In this document: piece by piece, positions 9,721 through 19,522 of the stretch
Layout: each line of letters opens with the position of its first letter
Position numbering within the stretch: position 1 is the first letter of the stretch
NCBI RefSeq assembly: GCF_900109925.1
Contig: NZ_FOBW01000011.1
Location: 95,174-159,173, forward strand
DNA: 64,000 nucleotides
Reading direction: 5' to 3'
DNA from: Mesobacillus persicus
GTDB taxonomy: Bacteria; Bacillota; Bacilli; Bacillales; Cytobacillaceae
The notes under the pieces: generated by a model
Database searches by the model: none
Seen by the model: only the letters and a program-made list of their open reading frames with translations
Told to the model about the DNA's origin: nothing
Program-made: the position numbers and the translations under genes

Positions 9721-9915
9721 TTAACTTCTTGCTTCCTTCAAATATTCGTAAATGACTTCGCCTCCACGCTGAGCAATTCCGCGGAAATATTTAAAATCTG
9801 GTCTTTCCATTAATACTTGCCGAAACAACAAAAATTCTTCTTTTGATACATGGAACTCCGAGAGCTCGCCGTCCTTAAGTTGGTTCAGAACTTGATTTAT
9901 CTCTTCCTTATTCAT
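9721..9915 (-). CDS. Small conserved protein of unknown function
   Basis: 64 residues starting MNKEEINQVLNQLKDG. I chose this start because CGGGAGTG lies 9 bases before it; the longer reading frame to 10032 would add a hydrophobic N-terminus with no ribosome-binding site. The C-terminus has a conserved-looking FKYFRGIAQRGGEVIYEYL segment. It looks like a small soluble Bacillus protein, but I cannot name the family. It is divergent from ykvS and has no obvious terminator. Confidence 0.65.
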   Translation of the reverse strand: MNKEEINQVLNQLKDGELSEFHVSKEEFLLFRQVLMERPDFKYFRGIAQRGGEVIYEYLKEARS

Positions 9916-10167
9916 TTTGGATTCACTCCCGAATCTAAGATTAAATCTCATCATACATACAAGTGTTCCTATTGTCCATAAAATATTCATAATTATAAAA
10001 GCGTTTTCAAAAAAGGATTGAATATTTGGCAATTATTAGATATGGTAATAATAATTATTTTAACCGCAATACAAAAAAAGGAAAAAAAGCAGTATTTTCG
10101 TTCCGACATAGACAAGTAAAGGGGAGCTGCTTTAATTGCGGAAAACCGAGAGATAGGGGAGAGTTCT

Positions 10168-10359
10168 TTGAAAAAAGCACAAGTGGGAAATGTTGTTGAA
10201 TTCAGGGAAGGCCTACAGGGAATTGTAGAGAAAGTAAATGAAAACTCTGTAATTGTTGATTTGACCTATATGGATAATTACCGAGATCTTGAATTAGACC
10301 AAAGAACAGTCATTAACCATAAAAATTATACAATCGTAAGAGAAACCACCTTTCAATAA
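10168..10359 (+). CDS. ykvS: YkvS-like small protein (DUF2187 type)
   Basis: 63 residues, TTG start with AGGGGAGAG 6 bases before it. The sequence VGNVVEFREGLQGIVEKVNENSVIVDLT is a compact beta-barrel-like pattern typical of the DUF2187 family, and NHKNYTIV closes it. B. subtilis YkvS occupies the equivalent place between clpE and ptsGHI. Its function is unknown. A strong terminator follows directly. Confidence 0.8.
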   Translation: MKKAQVGNVVEFREGLQGIVEKVNENSVIVDLTYMDNYRDLELDQRTVINHKNYTIVRETTFQ

Positions 10360-10369
10360 ATGTTCCGGA

Positions 10370-10400
10370 CAAGAAGCTCAAAACGAGCTTCTTGCTTTTT
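10370..10400 (+). terminator. Terminator of ykvS
   Basis: CAAGAAGCTC pairs with GAGCTTCTTG across AAAAC, followed by CTTTTTAAG. Confidence 0.85.
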
Positions 10401-10570
10401 AAGCCCTTACCAACGGTAGATAAAATAGCTTTACCCCGCCCCTTCCCAATTTCGTTATATTAAGAGGTCTACCCGAATTTTCTCCTTATTAAAAGAAACC
10501 TCCTTTTCTTTTAACAAAACGAAACATTTTTTGATACAATAATGTTTGTTTGTAGAAAGGAGCTTACTTC

Positions 10571-11179
10571 ATGAAAAAAGTGATTTCCGACCGTCGTCTC
10601 GTTTTCGGTTATATACTTGTCCACCTTTTACTATATTTTAGCTTCAACCAAGAAAAGGTGTTTTGGTATATCTTCACAGCCTCAATGCTTATCCTGATTA
10701 GTTATACAATTTTAAATGAGACCAAGGTCGATGGACCGAATAAAAACTATTTTGTTATTGGTATTCTTTCTGGTATCGCTTTGTACGGTGTCTTTTGGTT
10801 AGGAGACGCTCTCATTACTCTTCTCAACCTGCCCCTAAGCGGTCAAATATCAAAATTATATAATTTATTTTCTCCTGAAAATGCATGGCATTATCTGGTT
10901 TTAATTTTAATTATCGCACCGGGAGAAGAAATTTTCTGGCGGGGTTTTATTCAAAAAAGAATCTTGAGAAGTACTGATGCAAGGACAAGCATCCTTCTAT
11001 CAACTTTGCTATATGCCTCCGTTCAAATACATTCAGGTGAGTTCATTCTTATATTAGCTGCATTGACTGGCGGGGTTGTCTGGGGTGCCCTTTACGCTTG
11101 GAAGAGGAATATACGTCTCGTTGTCTTATCACATATTGTATTCGATTTATTGTTATTTGTTTTTCTCCCTTTAAGATGA
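10571..11179 (+). CDS. CPBP-family intramembrane metalloprotease-like protein
   Basis: A 202-residue membrane protein with about six predicted transmembrane segments and the CPBP (Abi) signature: GEEIFWRGFIQKRIL (EExxxR, near residues 116-130), then a histidine-containing helix near QIHSG and SHIVFDLLLF (His/Asn-Asp position) near the C-terminus. Members of this family are type II CAAX-prenyl-endopeptidase-like proteases; in Gram-positive bacteria the substrates are mostly unknown. GAAAGGAG precedes the ATG. It is monocistronic with a bidirectional terminator. Confidence 0.85.
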   Translation: MKKVISDRRLVFGYILVHLLLYFSFNQEKVFWYIFTASMLILISYTILNETKVDGPNKNYFVIGILSGIALYGVFWLGDALITLLNLPLSGQISKLYNLFSPENAWHYLVLILIIAPGEEIFWRGFIQKRILRSTDARTSILLSTLLYASVQIHSGEFILILAALTGGVVWGALYAWKRNIRLVVLSHIVFDLLLFVFLPLR

Positions 11180-11183
11180 TACA

Positions 11184-11213
11184 AAAAGAGCTCGGCTTAA
11201 GCCGAGCTTTTTT
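11184..11213. terminator. Bidirectional terminator between CPBP gene and ykvI
   Basis: AAAAAGAGCTCGGC pairs with GCCGAGCTTTTTT across TTAA; A-run and T-run on either side serve the two convergent genes. Confidence 0.9.
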
Positions 11214-11221
11214 ACGTGTTG

Positions 11222-12280
11222 CTATTTAGGCTTTGCCTCTTTATTGGGCTTAAAGGGCTTCATCCATAACAGTACAATAAAAATTAGACTGATATTACCA
11301 AATAAAGGATAAAGGTAAGCGAGCAAAGTGCTGTACTCGAATTGACTAACTAAGTAACAAAAGATAAATATTCCTATTACAATGACAAGACTAGGCAGAG
11401 GGAGATATTTTTTTATTTGCCTTTCTAAACCAAAAATATTTCCAATCACCGATGTGAAGATTTCCCCATAAATAATTAGGATAAATATCCAATATAGACC
11501 TGAAGCAAGGTTTTTCATAATGGTTGCCATCGGAATTTCATAGGTCTCTAAGCCTGGAAGCATGATTAATGTGAAGTGCCCCATTAGGAGAATTAAAGTT
11601 AGCGCAATACCACCAAGAATTCCTCCCCACTTTACTGTTTTGTCATCCTTTACTTCCCCAGCAACTGGCACAAGGACGGCCTGTGCTAGCGATAGATTAA
11701 ACGCTGTATATGTAAAGGGAGCTACAACAGATTTCCATCCATCTTCCGAAGCAGGGACAAATAAAGCTTGTTCAAGAAATCCAGGAAGTTTTATCGTTAA
11801 AAACAGCAAGATAAAACTAAAGATAATCATCATTGGGACGACAAAAGAGTTTACCGCAAATAACCCCTTAATGCCTAGAACCATGACTAAAATGGATAGT
11901 ACAATTGTAAACATAATCCCTAGATTCTTTGGGACTCCAAGCTGCTCTTGAAATACAGCGCCTGCACCTGAAAGCATGACAGCACAAACGCCAAGTAGCA
12001 TAAAAAGCATAACGATATTTATGACTCTCCCAATTGCCTTTCCAAATAAGTACTCGTTAAATTGTTCGTATGAAGTTGCACCAATATATGCAGAAATTCT
12101 CATTAATTTCGAACCCATAAATATAAGTAGATATCCACTCATTAAGATCCCGATTAAACCAATGAAGCCGAAGCGAGAAAAGAATTCAACAATCTCTCTT
12201 CCTGTTGCAAAACCGGCTCCAACCACCGTCCCTACATATACGGCTGCAATCTGAAACGCGGCTCCCCAGTTTGTCCTCAC
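11222..12280 (-). CDS. ykvI: YkvI-type membrane transporter-like protein
   Basis: 352 residues from the GTG at 12280, which has AAGGAGGG 6 bases upstream; the longer frame to 12436 adds 52 residues with no such signal. The first helix contains AVYVGTVVGAGFATGREIVEFF, the hallmark of YkvI proteins and reminiscent of the first helix of LeuT/APC-fold transporters. About ten transmembrane segments are visible, ending with a basic tail (KPNKEAKPK). The substrate is unknown. It is divergent from clpE, as in B. subtilis. Confidence 0.85.
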   Translation of the reverse strand: MRTNWGAAFQIAAVYVGTVVGAGFATGREIVEFFSRFGFIGLIGILMSGYLLIFMGSKLMRISAYIGATSYEQFNEYLFGKAIGRVINIVMLFMLLGVCAVMLSGAGAVFQEQLGVPKNLGIMFTIVLSILVMVLGIKGLFAVNSFVVPMMIIFSFILLFLTIKLPGFLEQALFVPASEDGWKSVVAPFTYTAFNLSLAQAVLVPVAGEVKDDKTVKWGGILGGIALTLILLMGHFTLIMLPGLETYEIPMATIMKNLASGLYWIFILIIYGEIFTSVIGNIFGLERQIKKYLPLPSLVIVIGIFIFCYLVSQFEYSTLLAYLYPLFGNISLIFIVLLWMKPFKPNKEAKPK

Positions 12281-12441
12281 GCAACTCCCTCCTTGTTTCC
12301 AATATATGAAGCTAGAGACAAACCATGACAAGCTTTTTAAATTAGGCTCGGTGTTAAAGCTTATTGCGAGTAAACTCAACAGCAATATGTAACAGAACGA
12401 TAATGAGGTAGAATAGGAAAAATTTCTCTTAAGCAAAAGTC

Positions 12442-12505
12442 TTGAAAGTCAAAAAAGGTCAGATTATAATAAAAACAAAATTAGTCAAATATAGTCAAAG
12501 TCAAA
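12442..12505 (+). promoter_or_regulatory. clpE promoter with CtsR-type operators
   Basis: A SigA-like promoter TTGAAA (12442-12447), 17-base spacer, TATAAT (12465-12470). One CtsR-like tandem heptad AGTCAAA-AAA-GGTCAGA (12447-12463) covers the -35 and spacer. A second, AGTCAAA-TAT-AGTCAAA (12483-12499) followed by a further GTCAAA (12500-12505), lies in the early transcribed region. CtsR of Bacillus binds direct repeats of RGTCAAA separated by three bases, so clpE should be repressed by CtsR and induced by heat. Confidence 0.9.
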
Positions 12506-12536
12506 TTAACCTAATATCCCTAAGGAGGAATGTTAA

Positions 12537-14687
12537 ATGCTTTGTCAACAATGTCAGGTAAATCAAGCGACAATCCAATTAAAAATCAACCTAAATGGTA
12601 GTCACAAGCATTTCATGCTCTGCGAGGACTGCTATAAAAAAGAACGTCAAAAACTTGGAACCCATTCGGGTCCAATTATGTCTAATTTCTCTAGTTTCCA
12701 CAGCCATAACCTATCTGATTTATTTAAGTCACTCTCTGAACAATCTGATAAGCAAATGAACGCTTCCGCATCCCAACAAACAAGACCAGGCCAAGGCGGC
12801 AATGGCTTTATCGACCAATTTGGGCGCAACCTTACTCAAGCGGCTAAAACTGGTTTGATTGATCCAGTAATTGGGCGCGATGAAGAAATTCACCGTGTGA
12901 TTGAAATCTTAAACCGCAGGAATAAAAACAATCCAGTTTTAATTGGTGAACCAGGTGTTGGAAAAACAGCGATTGCAGAAGGGCTTGCCTTAAAAATTTC
13001 TGAAGGCCAAGTTTCGAACAAGTTAAAAAACAAGGAGGTCTATCTTCTTGACGTTGCCTCCCTCGTGGCTAACACGGGAATCCGAGGTCAGTTTGAAGAG
13101 CGAATCAAGCAATTAATTTCGGAATTGCAGCAGCGTAAGAATGTTATTTTGTTCATAGATGAAATTCACTTACTAGTCGGTGCAGGGTCTGCTGAAGGTT
13201 CAATGGATGCAGGGAATATCCTAAAACCTGCATTGGCACGTGGTGAGCTTCAATTAGTAGGTGCAACTACATTAAAGGAGTATCGCCAAATTGAAAAAGA
13301 CCCTGCATTAGAAAGACGGCTTCAACCGGTGCATGTTCATGAACCCTCTCTAGATAAAACCGTCGAAATCTTAAAGGGGATACAATCTAAGTATGAAAAT
13401 TATCATGAAGTGACTTTTACCGAAGAAGCAATCAATGCTTGCGTCCAGCTTTCCCATCGTTATATCCAAGATCGATTCTTACCAGACAAGGCCATTGATT
13501 TGATGGATGAAGCTGGTTCTAAGTTAAACCTAGAAACTGGCTATACGGGAAAAGAGAACATCGAGAGCAGACTAGCAGCTATCTCTAAAGAAAAAGAAGC
13601 TGCATTGGCAAAGGAAGATTATGAATTGGCGGCACAGCTACGTGATGAGGAGGATACACTAGAAAGGTCTTTAAATTCTGAGTCTGAAGCAAATCGTCCA
13701 TCTGTGACGGTTGATCAAATTCAAGCGCTTATTGAGAAGAAAACAGGTATTCCTGTAGGAAAACTGAGCTCAGATGAACAAGGTAAAATGAAACACCTTA
13801 CAGAGAACCTTGCAAAAAAAGTGATTGGCCAGGAGGAAGCTGTTAAAAAGGTTTCAAAAGCGATTCGACGTAGTCGTGCTGGCTTAAAGTCCAAACATCG
13901 TCCAATTGGTTCCTTCTTATTTGTGGGCCCAACAGGTGTGGGTAAAACAGAGTTAACTAGAACGCTAGCAGAAGAACTTTTTGGTTCTAAGAATGCTATG
14001 ATACGACTCGATATGAGTGAGTATATGGAGAAACATAGTGTGTCAAAAATTATCGGTTCCCCTCCAGGTTATGTTGGCCATGATGAAGCTGGACAATTAA
14101 CGGAAAAAGTACGTCGCAATCCTTACAGCATTATTTTGCTAGATGAAATTGAAAAGGCACACCCTGATGTTCAGCACATGTTCCTGCAAATCCTTGAAGA
14201 CGGTCGGTTGACTGATAGCCAGGGTCGAACTGTAAGCTTTAAAGACTCAGTGATTATAATGACTAGTAATGCTGGCGTCGGTCATAAGACGATTAAAGTT
14301 GGGTTCGGCCAAAGCGATGCTGTCAACGAAGCAAGTATTCTTGAATCACTTGGCAACTTCTTTAAACCTGAATTCCTTAACCGTTTTGATAGTATCATTG
14401 AATTCAAGCCACTTGAGAAAGAGGATTTACTTCAAATCGTCAATATCATGCTTGTTGAACTCTCAGATTTACTTGCGGAACAAGAGATCCGTCTTGAGGT
14501 ATCCGATGATGTAAAAGAGAAGCTCACTGAACTCGGTTACCACCCTGCGTTTGGTGCTCGTCCACTTCGTCGGGTCATTCAGGAGCAAATAGAAGATAAA
14601 CTTGCCGATTATATTCTTGAGGAACCTGAAGCACTAGAGTTACTCGCGGTTTTGAAAAATGACGAAATTGTTATTACGAAAAAATGA
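12537..14687 (+). CDS. clpE: ATP-dependent Clp unfoldase ClpE
   Basis: A 716-residue AAA+ chaperone of the Hsp100 family. It begins with the ClpE-specific zinc finger (C3, C6, C29, C32), then AAA-1 with Walker A GEPGVGKT (137-144) and Walker B LFIDEIH, a UVR-type coiled segment (near 360), and AAA-2 with GPTGVGKTE (near 463) and [10 protein letters not shown]. ClpE partners with ClpP to degrade damaged proteins and destabilises CtsR. TAAGGAGGAATG provides the ribosome-binding site. Regulation by CtsR is shown by the tandem heptads in the promoter. It ends just before repeat copy B. Confidence 0.97.
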   Translation: MLCQQCQVNQATIQLKINLNGSHKHFMLCEDCYKKERQKLGTHSGPIMSNFSSFHSHNLSDLFKSLSEQSDKQMNASASQQTRPGQGGNGFIDQFGRNLTQAAKTGLIDPVIGRDEEIHRVIEILNRRNKNNPVLIGEPGVGKTAIAEGLALKISEGQVSNKLKNKEVYLLDVASLVANTGIRGQFEERIKQLISELQQRKNVILFIDEIHLLVGAGSAEGSMDAGNILKPALARGELQLVGATTLKEYRQIEKDPALERRLQPVHVHEPSLDKTVEILKGIQSKYENYHEVTFTEEAINACVQLSHRYIQDRFLPDKAIDLMDEAGSKLNLETGYTGKENIESRLAAISKEKEAALAKEDYELAAQLRDEEDTLERSLNSESEANRPSVTVDQIQALIEKKTGIPVGKLSSDEQGKMKHLTENLAKKVIGQEEAVKKVSKAIRRSRAGLKSKHRPIGSFLFVGPTGVGKTELTRTLAEELFGSKNAMIRLDMSEYMEKHSVSKIIGSPPGYVGHDEAGQLTEKVRRNPYSIILLDEIEKAHPDVQHMFLQILEDGRLTDSQGRTVSFKDSVIIMTSNAGVGHKTIKVGFGQSDAVNEASILESLGNFFKPEFLNRFDSIIEFKPLEKEDLLQIVNIMLVELSDLLAEQEIRLEVSDDVKEKLTELGYHPAFGARPLRRVIQEQIEDKLADYILEEPEALELLAVLKNDEIVITKK

Positions 14688-14702
14688 TATTTTTCTAATA
14701 AT

Positions 14703-15120
14703 TGAGTAACCATATGAAGGTTTAAATAACCGGAGTTTTTCCGGTTAGCTGCATGATAGAGCTCGATTCGGGGGATATAATCGGAGTTTTTCCGGTTAAG
14801 CAAAGGAAAATGGTCTATTTTCATGCTTTTCAACTAAATAGGCGGAATTTCTCCGTCTATTTAGGCTTTTATTCGTGCTATTTCCTCATTAAGAGGAATT
14901 TCTCCGCTTATTTTACTAGCTTATTTCCTGGCGATTCTTAAAGATTTGAAAAATCGCTGAACCGGTGCTTATATTATAATAAAAAATGCTTGGAGCATAT
15001 GTCTCCAAGCATTTTTCTTTTCTGATTTACTTGCGAAATTGCATTTTAATTATAGTGCGAATTACTATACGAAGCTATGTTCTTTCGTATTTTGTGCTTC
15101 AAAACAGAACCCGTTAGTCA
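14703..15120. repeat. Dispersed hairpin repeat, copy B
   Basis: About 420 bases between convergent clpE and the M3 peptidase gene, collinear with 5024-5453. Hairpins lie at 14728-14746, 14779-14797, 14838-14860 and 14888-14912, with a long palindrome at 14982-15016. The hairpin cores read CGGA...TCCG. For example, AACCGGA pairs with TCCGGTT in the first. The third is AATAGGCGGA with TCCGTCTATT. No ORF is present. Confidence 0.85.
14982..15016. terminator. Bidirectional terminator inside repeat copy B
   Basis: AAAAATGCTTGGAG pairs perfectly with CTCCAAGCATTTTT across a 7-base loop; it serves clpE and the M3 peptidase gene. Confidence 0.8.
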
Positions 15121-15140
15121 TAGTCTCGGCGTTCTTATTC

Positions 15141-16835
15141 CTACAATTTTTTGTCATCAACTGAATTTAACCAAGCTTCAATCTCACCAACCACTGATTG
15201 GACACACCCATCTTCAAATGGAGAAATTAGGTTTGCCTCTTTAACCAATTCAGTGAACGGCTTGCTACCGCCAAGCTTGCACAGCCGAATATAATCCTCC
15301 CAAGCATCTTTCCTATCTTCCCTTGACCGTTTCCAGAATTGGAATGCACATATTTGCGCCAATGTATAGTCGATATAGTAGAACGGAGAATTATAGATAT
15401 GGCCCTGACGTTGCCAGAAACCACCCGCTTCGAGATAACTATTCCCATCATAATCTTTATGTGGCAAATACTTTTTCTCGATTTCACGCCATTGTTGTTT
15501 CCGCTCTATAGGAGTAGCTTCTGGATGTTCGTATACCCAATGCTGGAATTCATCCACAGAGACGCCATATGGCAGGAAGAGAAGCGCATCACTTAAATGA
15601 GCAAACTTGTACTTATCACTTTCTTCTTTAAAGAATAACTCCATCCATGGCCAAGTAAAAAACTCCATGCTCATCGAGTGGATTTCACATGCTTCGTAGG
15701 TAGGCCAATAGTACTCAGGAATATCAAAATGACGACTAGAATAAACCTGGAACGCATGGCCAGCTTCATGAGTGAGGACATCAATATCACCGGAAGTACC
15801 ATTAAAATTAGAAAATATAAACGGTGATTTATAGTCCTCAATAAAGGTACAATAACCCCCGCCGGCTTTCCCTGTTTTCGCCTCTAAATCCATTAAATGA
15901 TTGTCCACCATATAAGAGAAAAATTCTCCCGTCTCAGGTGAAAGCTCGTTATACATTTGCCTACCATTCTCAATAATCCACTCTGGGTTTCCCTGCGGAA
16001 CTGGATTGCCAGTTTGAAAATTGAACGGTTCGTCATAATAAGTTAAACGGTCGACTCCAATTCGTTCCTGCTGTCTTTTCTTAAGTTTTGATGCAATCGG
16101 AACAATGTAATCCTCCACTTGCTTTCGAAAGTTTGCAACCATTTCAGCGTCATAATCTGTTCTAAACATACGGTAATAAGCCAGTTCAACAAAATTACTA
16201 TATCCTAGCTTATGGGCAATTTCTGTTCGCACTTTTACCAATTGATCATATATTGAATCAAATTCGGCTTCATACTCTGCAAAAAAGGCAAATCTAGCTT
16301 CCGATGCTCTTTTACGCATATCCCTGTCCTTCGACTCAGTAAATGGCTCCATTTGCGCAAGCGTACGCTCTTCTCCTTCGAAATGGATTTTTGCTGATGC
16401 GACAAGCTTTGTATAGTCCGTTGAGAGCTTATTCTCTTTTTGTAATAATGGGACAATGTCTGGTTTAAAGGTTTTCAATTGTGCTTCGGCAAGAGCAAAT
16501 AGCTGTTTCCCCCATCTATCCTCGAGCTCGTTGCGGTAGGGGGATTTTAGTAAGGCTTCATAGTATTTGGTCACTAAACCTTCTACATTGGGTGCAAGCT
16601 CATCCAGGTAGTCTTGTTCTTCTTTATAGAATTCATCGTTCGTATTAATGGAGTGGCGGATGTAACATATATTAAACATCGTATCCACACCATTTCGAAG
16701 GCGATTGATTTCCCTCATTGCTTCATTTTGTTCTTCTGCTGAATCTGAGGTTTTAAATCCTTCAAGTGCTTTCTCAAAATCAGCGGTTAGTTGATTAAAA
16801 TCCGGACGGTTGTATGTATACTCTTCAAATTTCAT
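15141..16835 (-). CDS. M3-family oligoendopeptidase (Pz-peptidase-like)
   Basis: A 564-residue cytosolic zinc metallopeptidase. The HEXXH motif appears as LTHEAGHAFQV (near residues 355-365), followed about 25 residues later by the third zinc ligand in YEACEIHSMSMEFF, as in M3 thimet/PepF peptidases. Its length and sequence resemble the 560-odd-residue Pz-peptidase type of Geobacillus rather than the longer PepF (YjbG). It should cleave short oligopeptides. It is a single gene downstream of mhqR on the same strand, but the mhqR terminator separates them. Confidence 0.9.
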   Translation of the reverse strand: MKFEEYTYNRPDFNQLTADFEKALEGFKTSDSAEEQNEAMREINRLRNGVDTMFNICYIRHSINTNDEFYKEEQDYLDELAPNVEGLVTKYYEALLKSPYRNELEDRWGKQLFALAEAQLKTFKPDIVPLLQKENKLSTDYTKLVASAKIHFEGEERTLAQMEPFTESKDRDMRKRASEARFAFFAEYEAEFDSIYDQLVKVRTEIAHKLGYSNFVELAYYRMFRTDYDAEMVANFRKQVEDYIVPIASKLKKRQQERIGVDRLTYYDEPFNFQTGNPVPQGNPEWIIENGRQMYNELSPETGEFFSYMVDNHLMDLEAKTGKAGGGYCTFIEDYKSPFIFSNFNGTSGDIDVLTHEAGHAFQVYSSRHFDIPEYYWPTYEACEIHSMSMEFFTWPWMELFFKEESDKYKFAHLSDALLFLPYGVSVDEFQHWVYEHPEATPIERKQQWREIEKKYLPHKDYDGNSYLEAGGFWQRQGHIYNSPFYYIDYTLAQICAFQFWKRSREDRKDAWEDYIRLCKLGGSKPFTELVKEANLISPFEDGCVQSVVGEIEAWLNSVDDKKL

Positions 16836-16875
16836 GCGATATCCCCCAAGTTTGATCTAAAATTAACCCCTTCTA

Positions 16876-16902
16876 AGAAAAAAACGGCTTAAAAAGCCGC
16901 CT
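16876..16902 (-). terminator. Terminator of mhqR
   Basis: On the minus strand CGGCTT pairs with AAGCCG across TTT and is followed by TTTTTTTTC, immediately after the mhqR stop. Confidence 0.8.
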
Positions 16903-17343
16903 TTAATATTTCCCAACAGATAAACCAAGTTTTTTTAGTAAGTCAATCGCCGTTTGTTTTTCTTCGGGTTGAAGGACTTCCATTAGGTTATCAATACGCT
17001 GACTGTGCTCAGGGAATATTTCCTCAATTAAGGCCCTTCCCTCGTCAGTAATTTGTGCATAGGTAACTCTCCGGTCTTTTGGGCAACCAATTCTTTTTAA
17101 GAATCCTTTTTGTTCTAGTTTATCGACCACGTAAGTAATACTACCGCTCGCTAGGAGTATTTTCCCACCAATTTGCTGTAGTGGCTGGTCTCCCTTATGA
17201 TAAAGCAATTCCAATACAGCAAATTCAGTCGGATTAAGACCTTTTTGCTGAATGACTTTATTGACTTCTTCGTTTAATGCACGGTAGGCCCGAGACAGTA
17301 CAATAAATAACTTTAACGATTGATTTACTTGTTCACCTGACAT
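16903..17343 (-). CDS. mhqR: MarR-family repressor, MhqR-like
   Basis: A 146-residue winged-helix regulator that matches B. subtilis MhqR (YkvE) closely, including LKLFIVLSRAYRALNE, GLNPTEFAVLELLYHKGDQPLQ and the recognition region SGSITYVVDKLEQKGF. MhqR represses quinone and azo-compound detoxification genes; whether the divergent MFS exporter is a target is an inference from position. One cysteine is visible, in RIGCPKDRR of the wing. I saw no clear operator palindrome in the 200-base gap to the MFS gene. Confidence 0.8.
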   Translation of the reverse strand: MSGEQVNQSLKLFIVLSRAYRALNEEVNKVIQQKGLNPTEFAVLELLYHKGDQPLQQIGGKILLASGSITYVVDKLEQKGFLKRIGCPKDRRVTYAQITDEGRALIEEIFPEHSQRIDNLMEVLQPEEKQTAIDLLKKLGLSVGKY

Positions 17344-17545
17344 AATTTTTCATCCCTTTAAACCTTTTGATACTTAGATTATAAACGAAAAAACCAGTTT
17401 TAACAGCATTTCTCTAAACTAGCTTAAACTAAAGGCTATGTTAATGAACAGAATGAATTACTTATTTTCCCTTCTCCAACTGCTCCAACATTTGATAAGA
17501 TAACCTATGAACACTAAAATCATGTTTATAAAGTAGGCGATTGTA

Positions 17546-18778
17546 TTGAACCAAAGTGCCGCGGTTATCCAGGGTGCTCCAAAAAGAGAAGAGACCACAA
17601 CTTATAAGATTTTATTTATTATTGGATTATGTCATTTATTAAATGACTCGATCCAGGCTGTTATTCCAGCTATGTTTCCTGTCCTTGAGAAATCGATGGG
17701 ACTATCGTTCACACAGCTAGGACTTATAGCGTTTTCCTTGAATATTGTTTCATCAATCATGCAACCTGTGATAGGGATGATGGCAGATAGGAAACCAATG
17801 CCATTTGCCCTTCCCATCGGCCTTACCTTTACATTATTTGGGATTCTCGGTCTTGGATTTGCCCCAAGTTTTGAATGGATTATTGTGTCAGTCCTTTTAG
17901 TTGGGCTCGGGTCTGCTATTTTCCATCCGGAGGGGTCAAGAGTTGCTTATATGGCGGCCGGTCCACGTAGAGGTCTTGCTCAGTCCATCTATCAGGTTGG
18001 AGGGAATACAGGCTCAGCACTTGCACCACTAATTACAGCGCTAATACTCGTACCGTTAGGTCAAAGAGGAGCATCTTTATTTACGATTGCTGCGGCCATT
18101 GCTGTCGGACTGCTCAGCTATATTGCTATCTGGTATTCTAGAAGAATCATCTGGACAAAAGGACCTTCTAAAGCAAAGAAAAGTAAAGTACCGGTAAATA
18201 ATGCCGTCTCCAAAGCAGTAAAGATATCACTACTACTAATCCTTTTCTTAATCTTTGCAAGATCATGGTATACGTCTGGAATTACAAATTATTACGCTTT
18301 TTATGCCATTGATCAGTATGCCCTTACGATAAGAGAATCTCAAATGTTTTTATTCGCTTTTCTCGTCGCTGGTGCACTAGGTACTTTTTCCGGTGGGCCA
18401 CTCGCCGACCGCTTTGGTAAAAAAAATATTATTTTCTTTTCAATGCTTGGTGCCGCGCCAATTTCTGCTGTTACTCCCTTTGTACCAGCTGCGGCAGCCT
18501 TCATCTTGCTCGCTATCTCAGGATTTATATTAATGTTGAGCTTTTCGGTAACCGTTGTATATGCCCAAGAACTTATTCCTGGAAAAATCGGAACGATGGC
18601 TGGACTGACTGTAGGATTTGCATTCGGCATGGGGGCTTTAGGCTCAATTGGTCTCGGATACCTTGCAGATGTGATTGGATTGCCCCTGACGATTATACTT
18701 ACCGGCTTCCTGCCTTTCCTTGGGGTGTTAGCGCTGTTTCTGCCTTCTGATAAAAAACTAGCATCCTGGTACAACTAA
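17546..18778 (+). CDS. MFS transporter, fosmidomycin-resistance (Fsr) type
   Basis: A 410-residue major facilitator with 12 predicted transmembrane segments. The opening LCHLLNDSIQAVIPAMFPVL and the loop FHPEGSRVAYMAAGPRRGLAQSIYQVGGNTG are characteristic of the Fsr-like drug-efflux group. The loop-2 motif appears as GMMADRKP and again as GPLADRFGKK. The start is a TTG with a weak ribosome-binding site, so the true start is uncertain by a few codons. It is divergent from the MarR-family repressor, a layout common for regulator/efflux pairs. Confidence 0.85.
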   Translation: MNQSAAVIQGAPKREETTTYKILFIIGLCHLLNDSIQAVIPAMFPVLEKSMGLSFTQLGLIAFSLNIVSSIMQPVIGMMADRKPMPFALPIGLTFTLFGILGLGFAPSFEWIIVSVLLVGLGSAIFHPEGSRVAYMAAGPRRGLAQSIYQVGGNTGSALAPLITALILVPLGQRGASLFTIAAAIAVGLLSYIAIWYSRRIIWTKGPSKAKKSKVPVNNAVSKAVKISLLLILFLIFARSWYTSGITNYYAFYAIDQYALTIRESQMFLFAFLVAGALGTFSGGPLADRFGKKNIIFFSMLGAAPISAVTPFVPAAAAFILLAISGFILMLSFSVTVVYAQELIPGKIGTMAGLTVGFAFGMGALGSIGLGYLADVIGLPLTIILTGFLPFLGVLALFLPSDKKLASWYN

Positions 18779-18792
18779 TTTTTTCGGATAGC

Positions 18793-18824
18793 AAAAAGGA
18801 GAGATGACAGCATCTCTCCTTTTT
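18793..18824. terminator. Bidirectional terminator
   Basis: AAAAAGGAGAGATG pairs with CATCTCTCCTTTTT across ACAG, between the convergent MFS and hemerythrin genes. Confidence 0.9.
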
Positions 18825-18833
18825 TTATATAAG

Positions 18834-19361
18834 TTATATTTTATTAATTCTTTCAAGTAACTCCTGCTTTTCTTCTTCTTTTAACATTCTTTCCGCCATC
18901 GGGAACAGGACATTTTCTTCTTTAGAAAAGTGGTCTACTAATGTATAATTGGCTTCTTTAACAAGGGCTGCATCTTGTTTCATCTTCTCATCCGTGTAGG
19001 AGTCGAATCCATTTTTAGTATTCTCTAAAAATGTTCCGATTAGGGATTTCGCGCGATCGTGTTCATACTCCATCACAGCAATTGGGCCAGACTCTCTTCC
19101 AATATAAGCAGCCATCATTTCAAAGAGTACACCTTCTTCTCGCTCTGAGTGAGGTTCAAGCTCAGCGAAAAATTCAATCACTGCTGGGCGTAGCTTCTCA
19201 AAGTGTTCCTTCGCATTGTCACCATTTTCTACTTTCAAACAAATTTTTAGTAATTCGTCTAATCTATCTAATAATGGCGGATGTTCATTTTTTAATTGTT
19301 GGAGTGCTTCACTTAATTGTACTGGTGTATTTCCTAACATTGAACTCATGCAACCTTCCAT
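18834..19361 (-). CDS. Hemerythrin-like (HHE) domain protein
   Basis: About 175 residues. Metal-ligand candidates follow the HHE pattern: H in NEHPPLLDRL, HSEREEGVLFE, MEYEHDRAKS, and VDHFSKEENVLFP. The domain binds a di-iron centre in related proteins such as the Fe-S repair protein ScdA/YtfE, but the N-terminal DUF542 domain of that group is absent. The start at 19361 was chosen because AAAGGAG lies 9 bases upstream; the GTG at 19367 would be too close. It is monocistronic. Confidence 0.8.
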   Translation of the reverse strand: MEGCMSSMLGNTPVQLSEALQQLKNEHPPLLDRLDELLKICLKVENGDNAKEHFEKLRPAVIEFFAELEPHSEREEGVLFEMMAAYIGRESGPIAVMEYEHDRAKSLIGTFLENTKNGFDSYTDEKMKQDAALVKEANYTLVDHFSKEENVLFPMAERMLKEEEKQELLERINKI

Positions 19362-19522
19362 TTCCACATTCTCCTTTACCCTTTAGAATAAGTAAAGTAT
19401 AGAATTTTAGCCGCCAATAGGTAGTGAGCTTCATCACATAACGACACTGATCGAACACAATTCACAAAAGTTTTATAAAATCACCAAAAAGCACCAATGC
19501 TAGTTTGCATTGGTGCCTTCTT

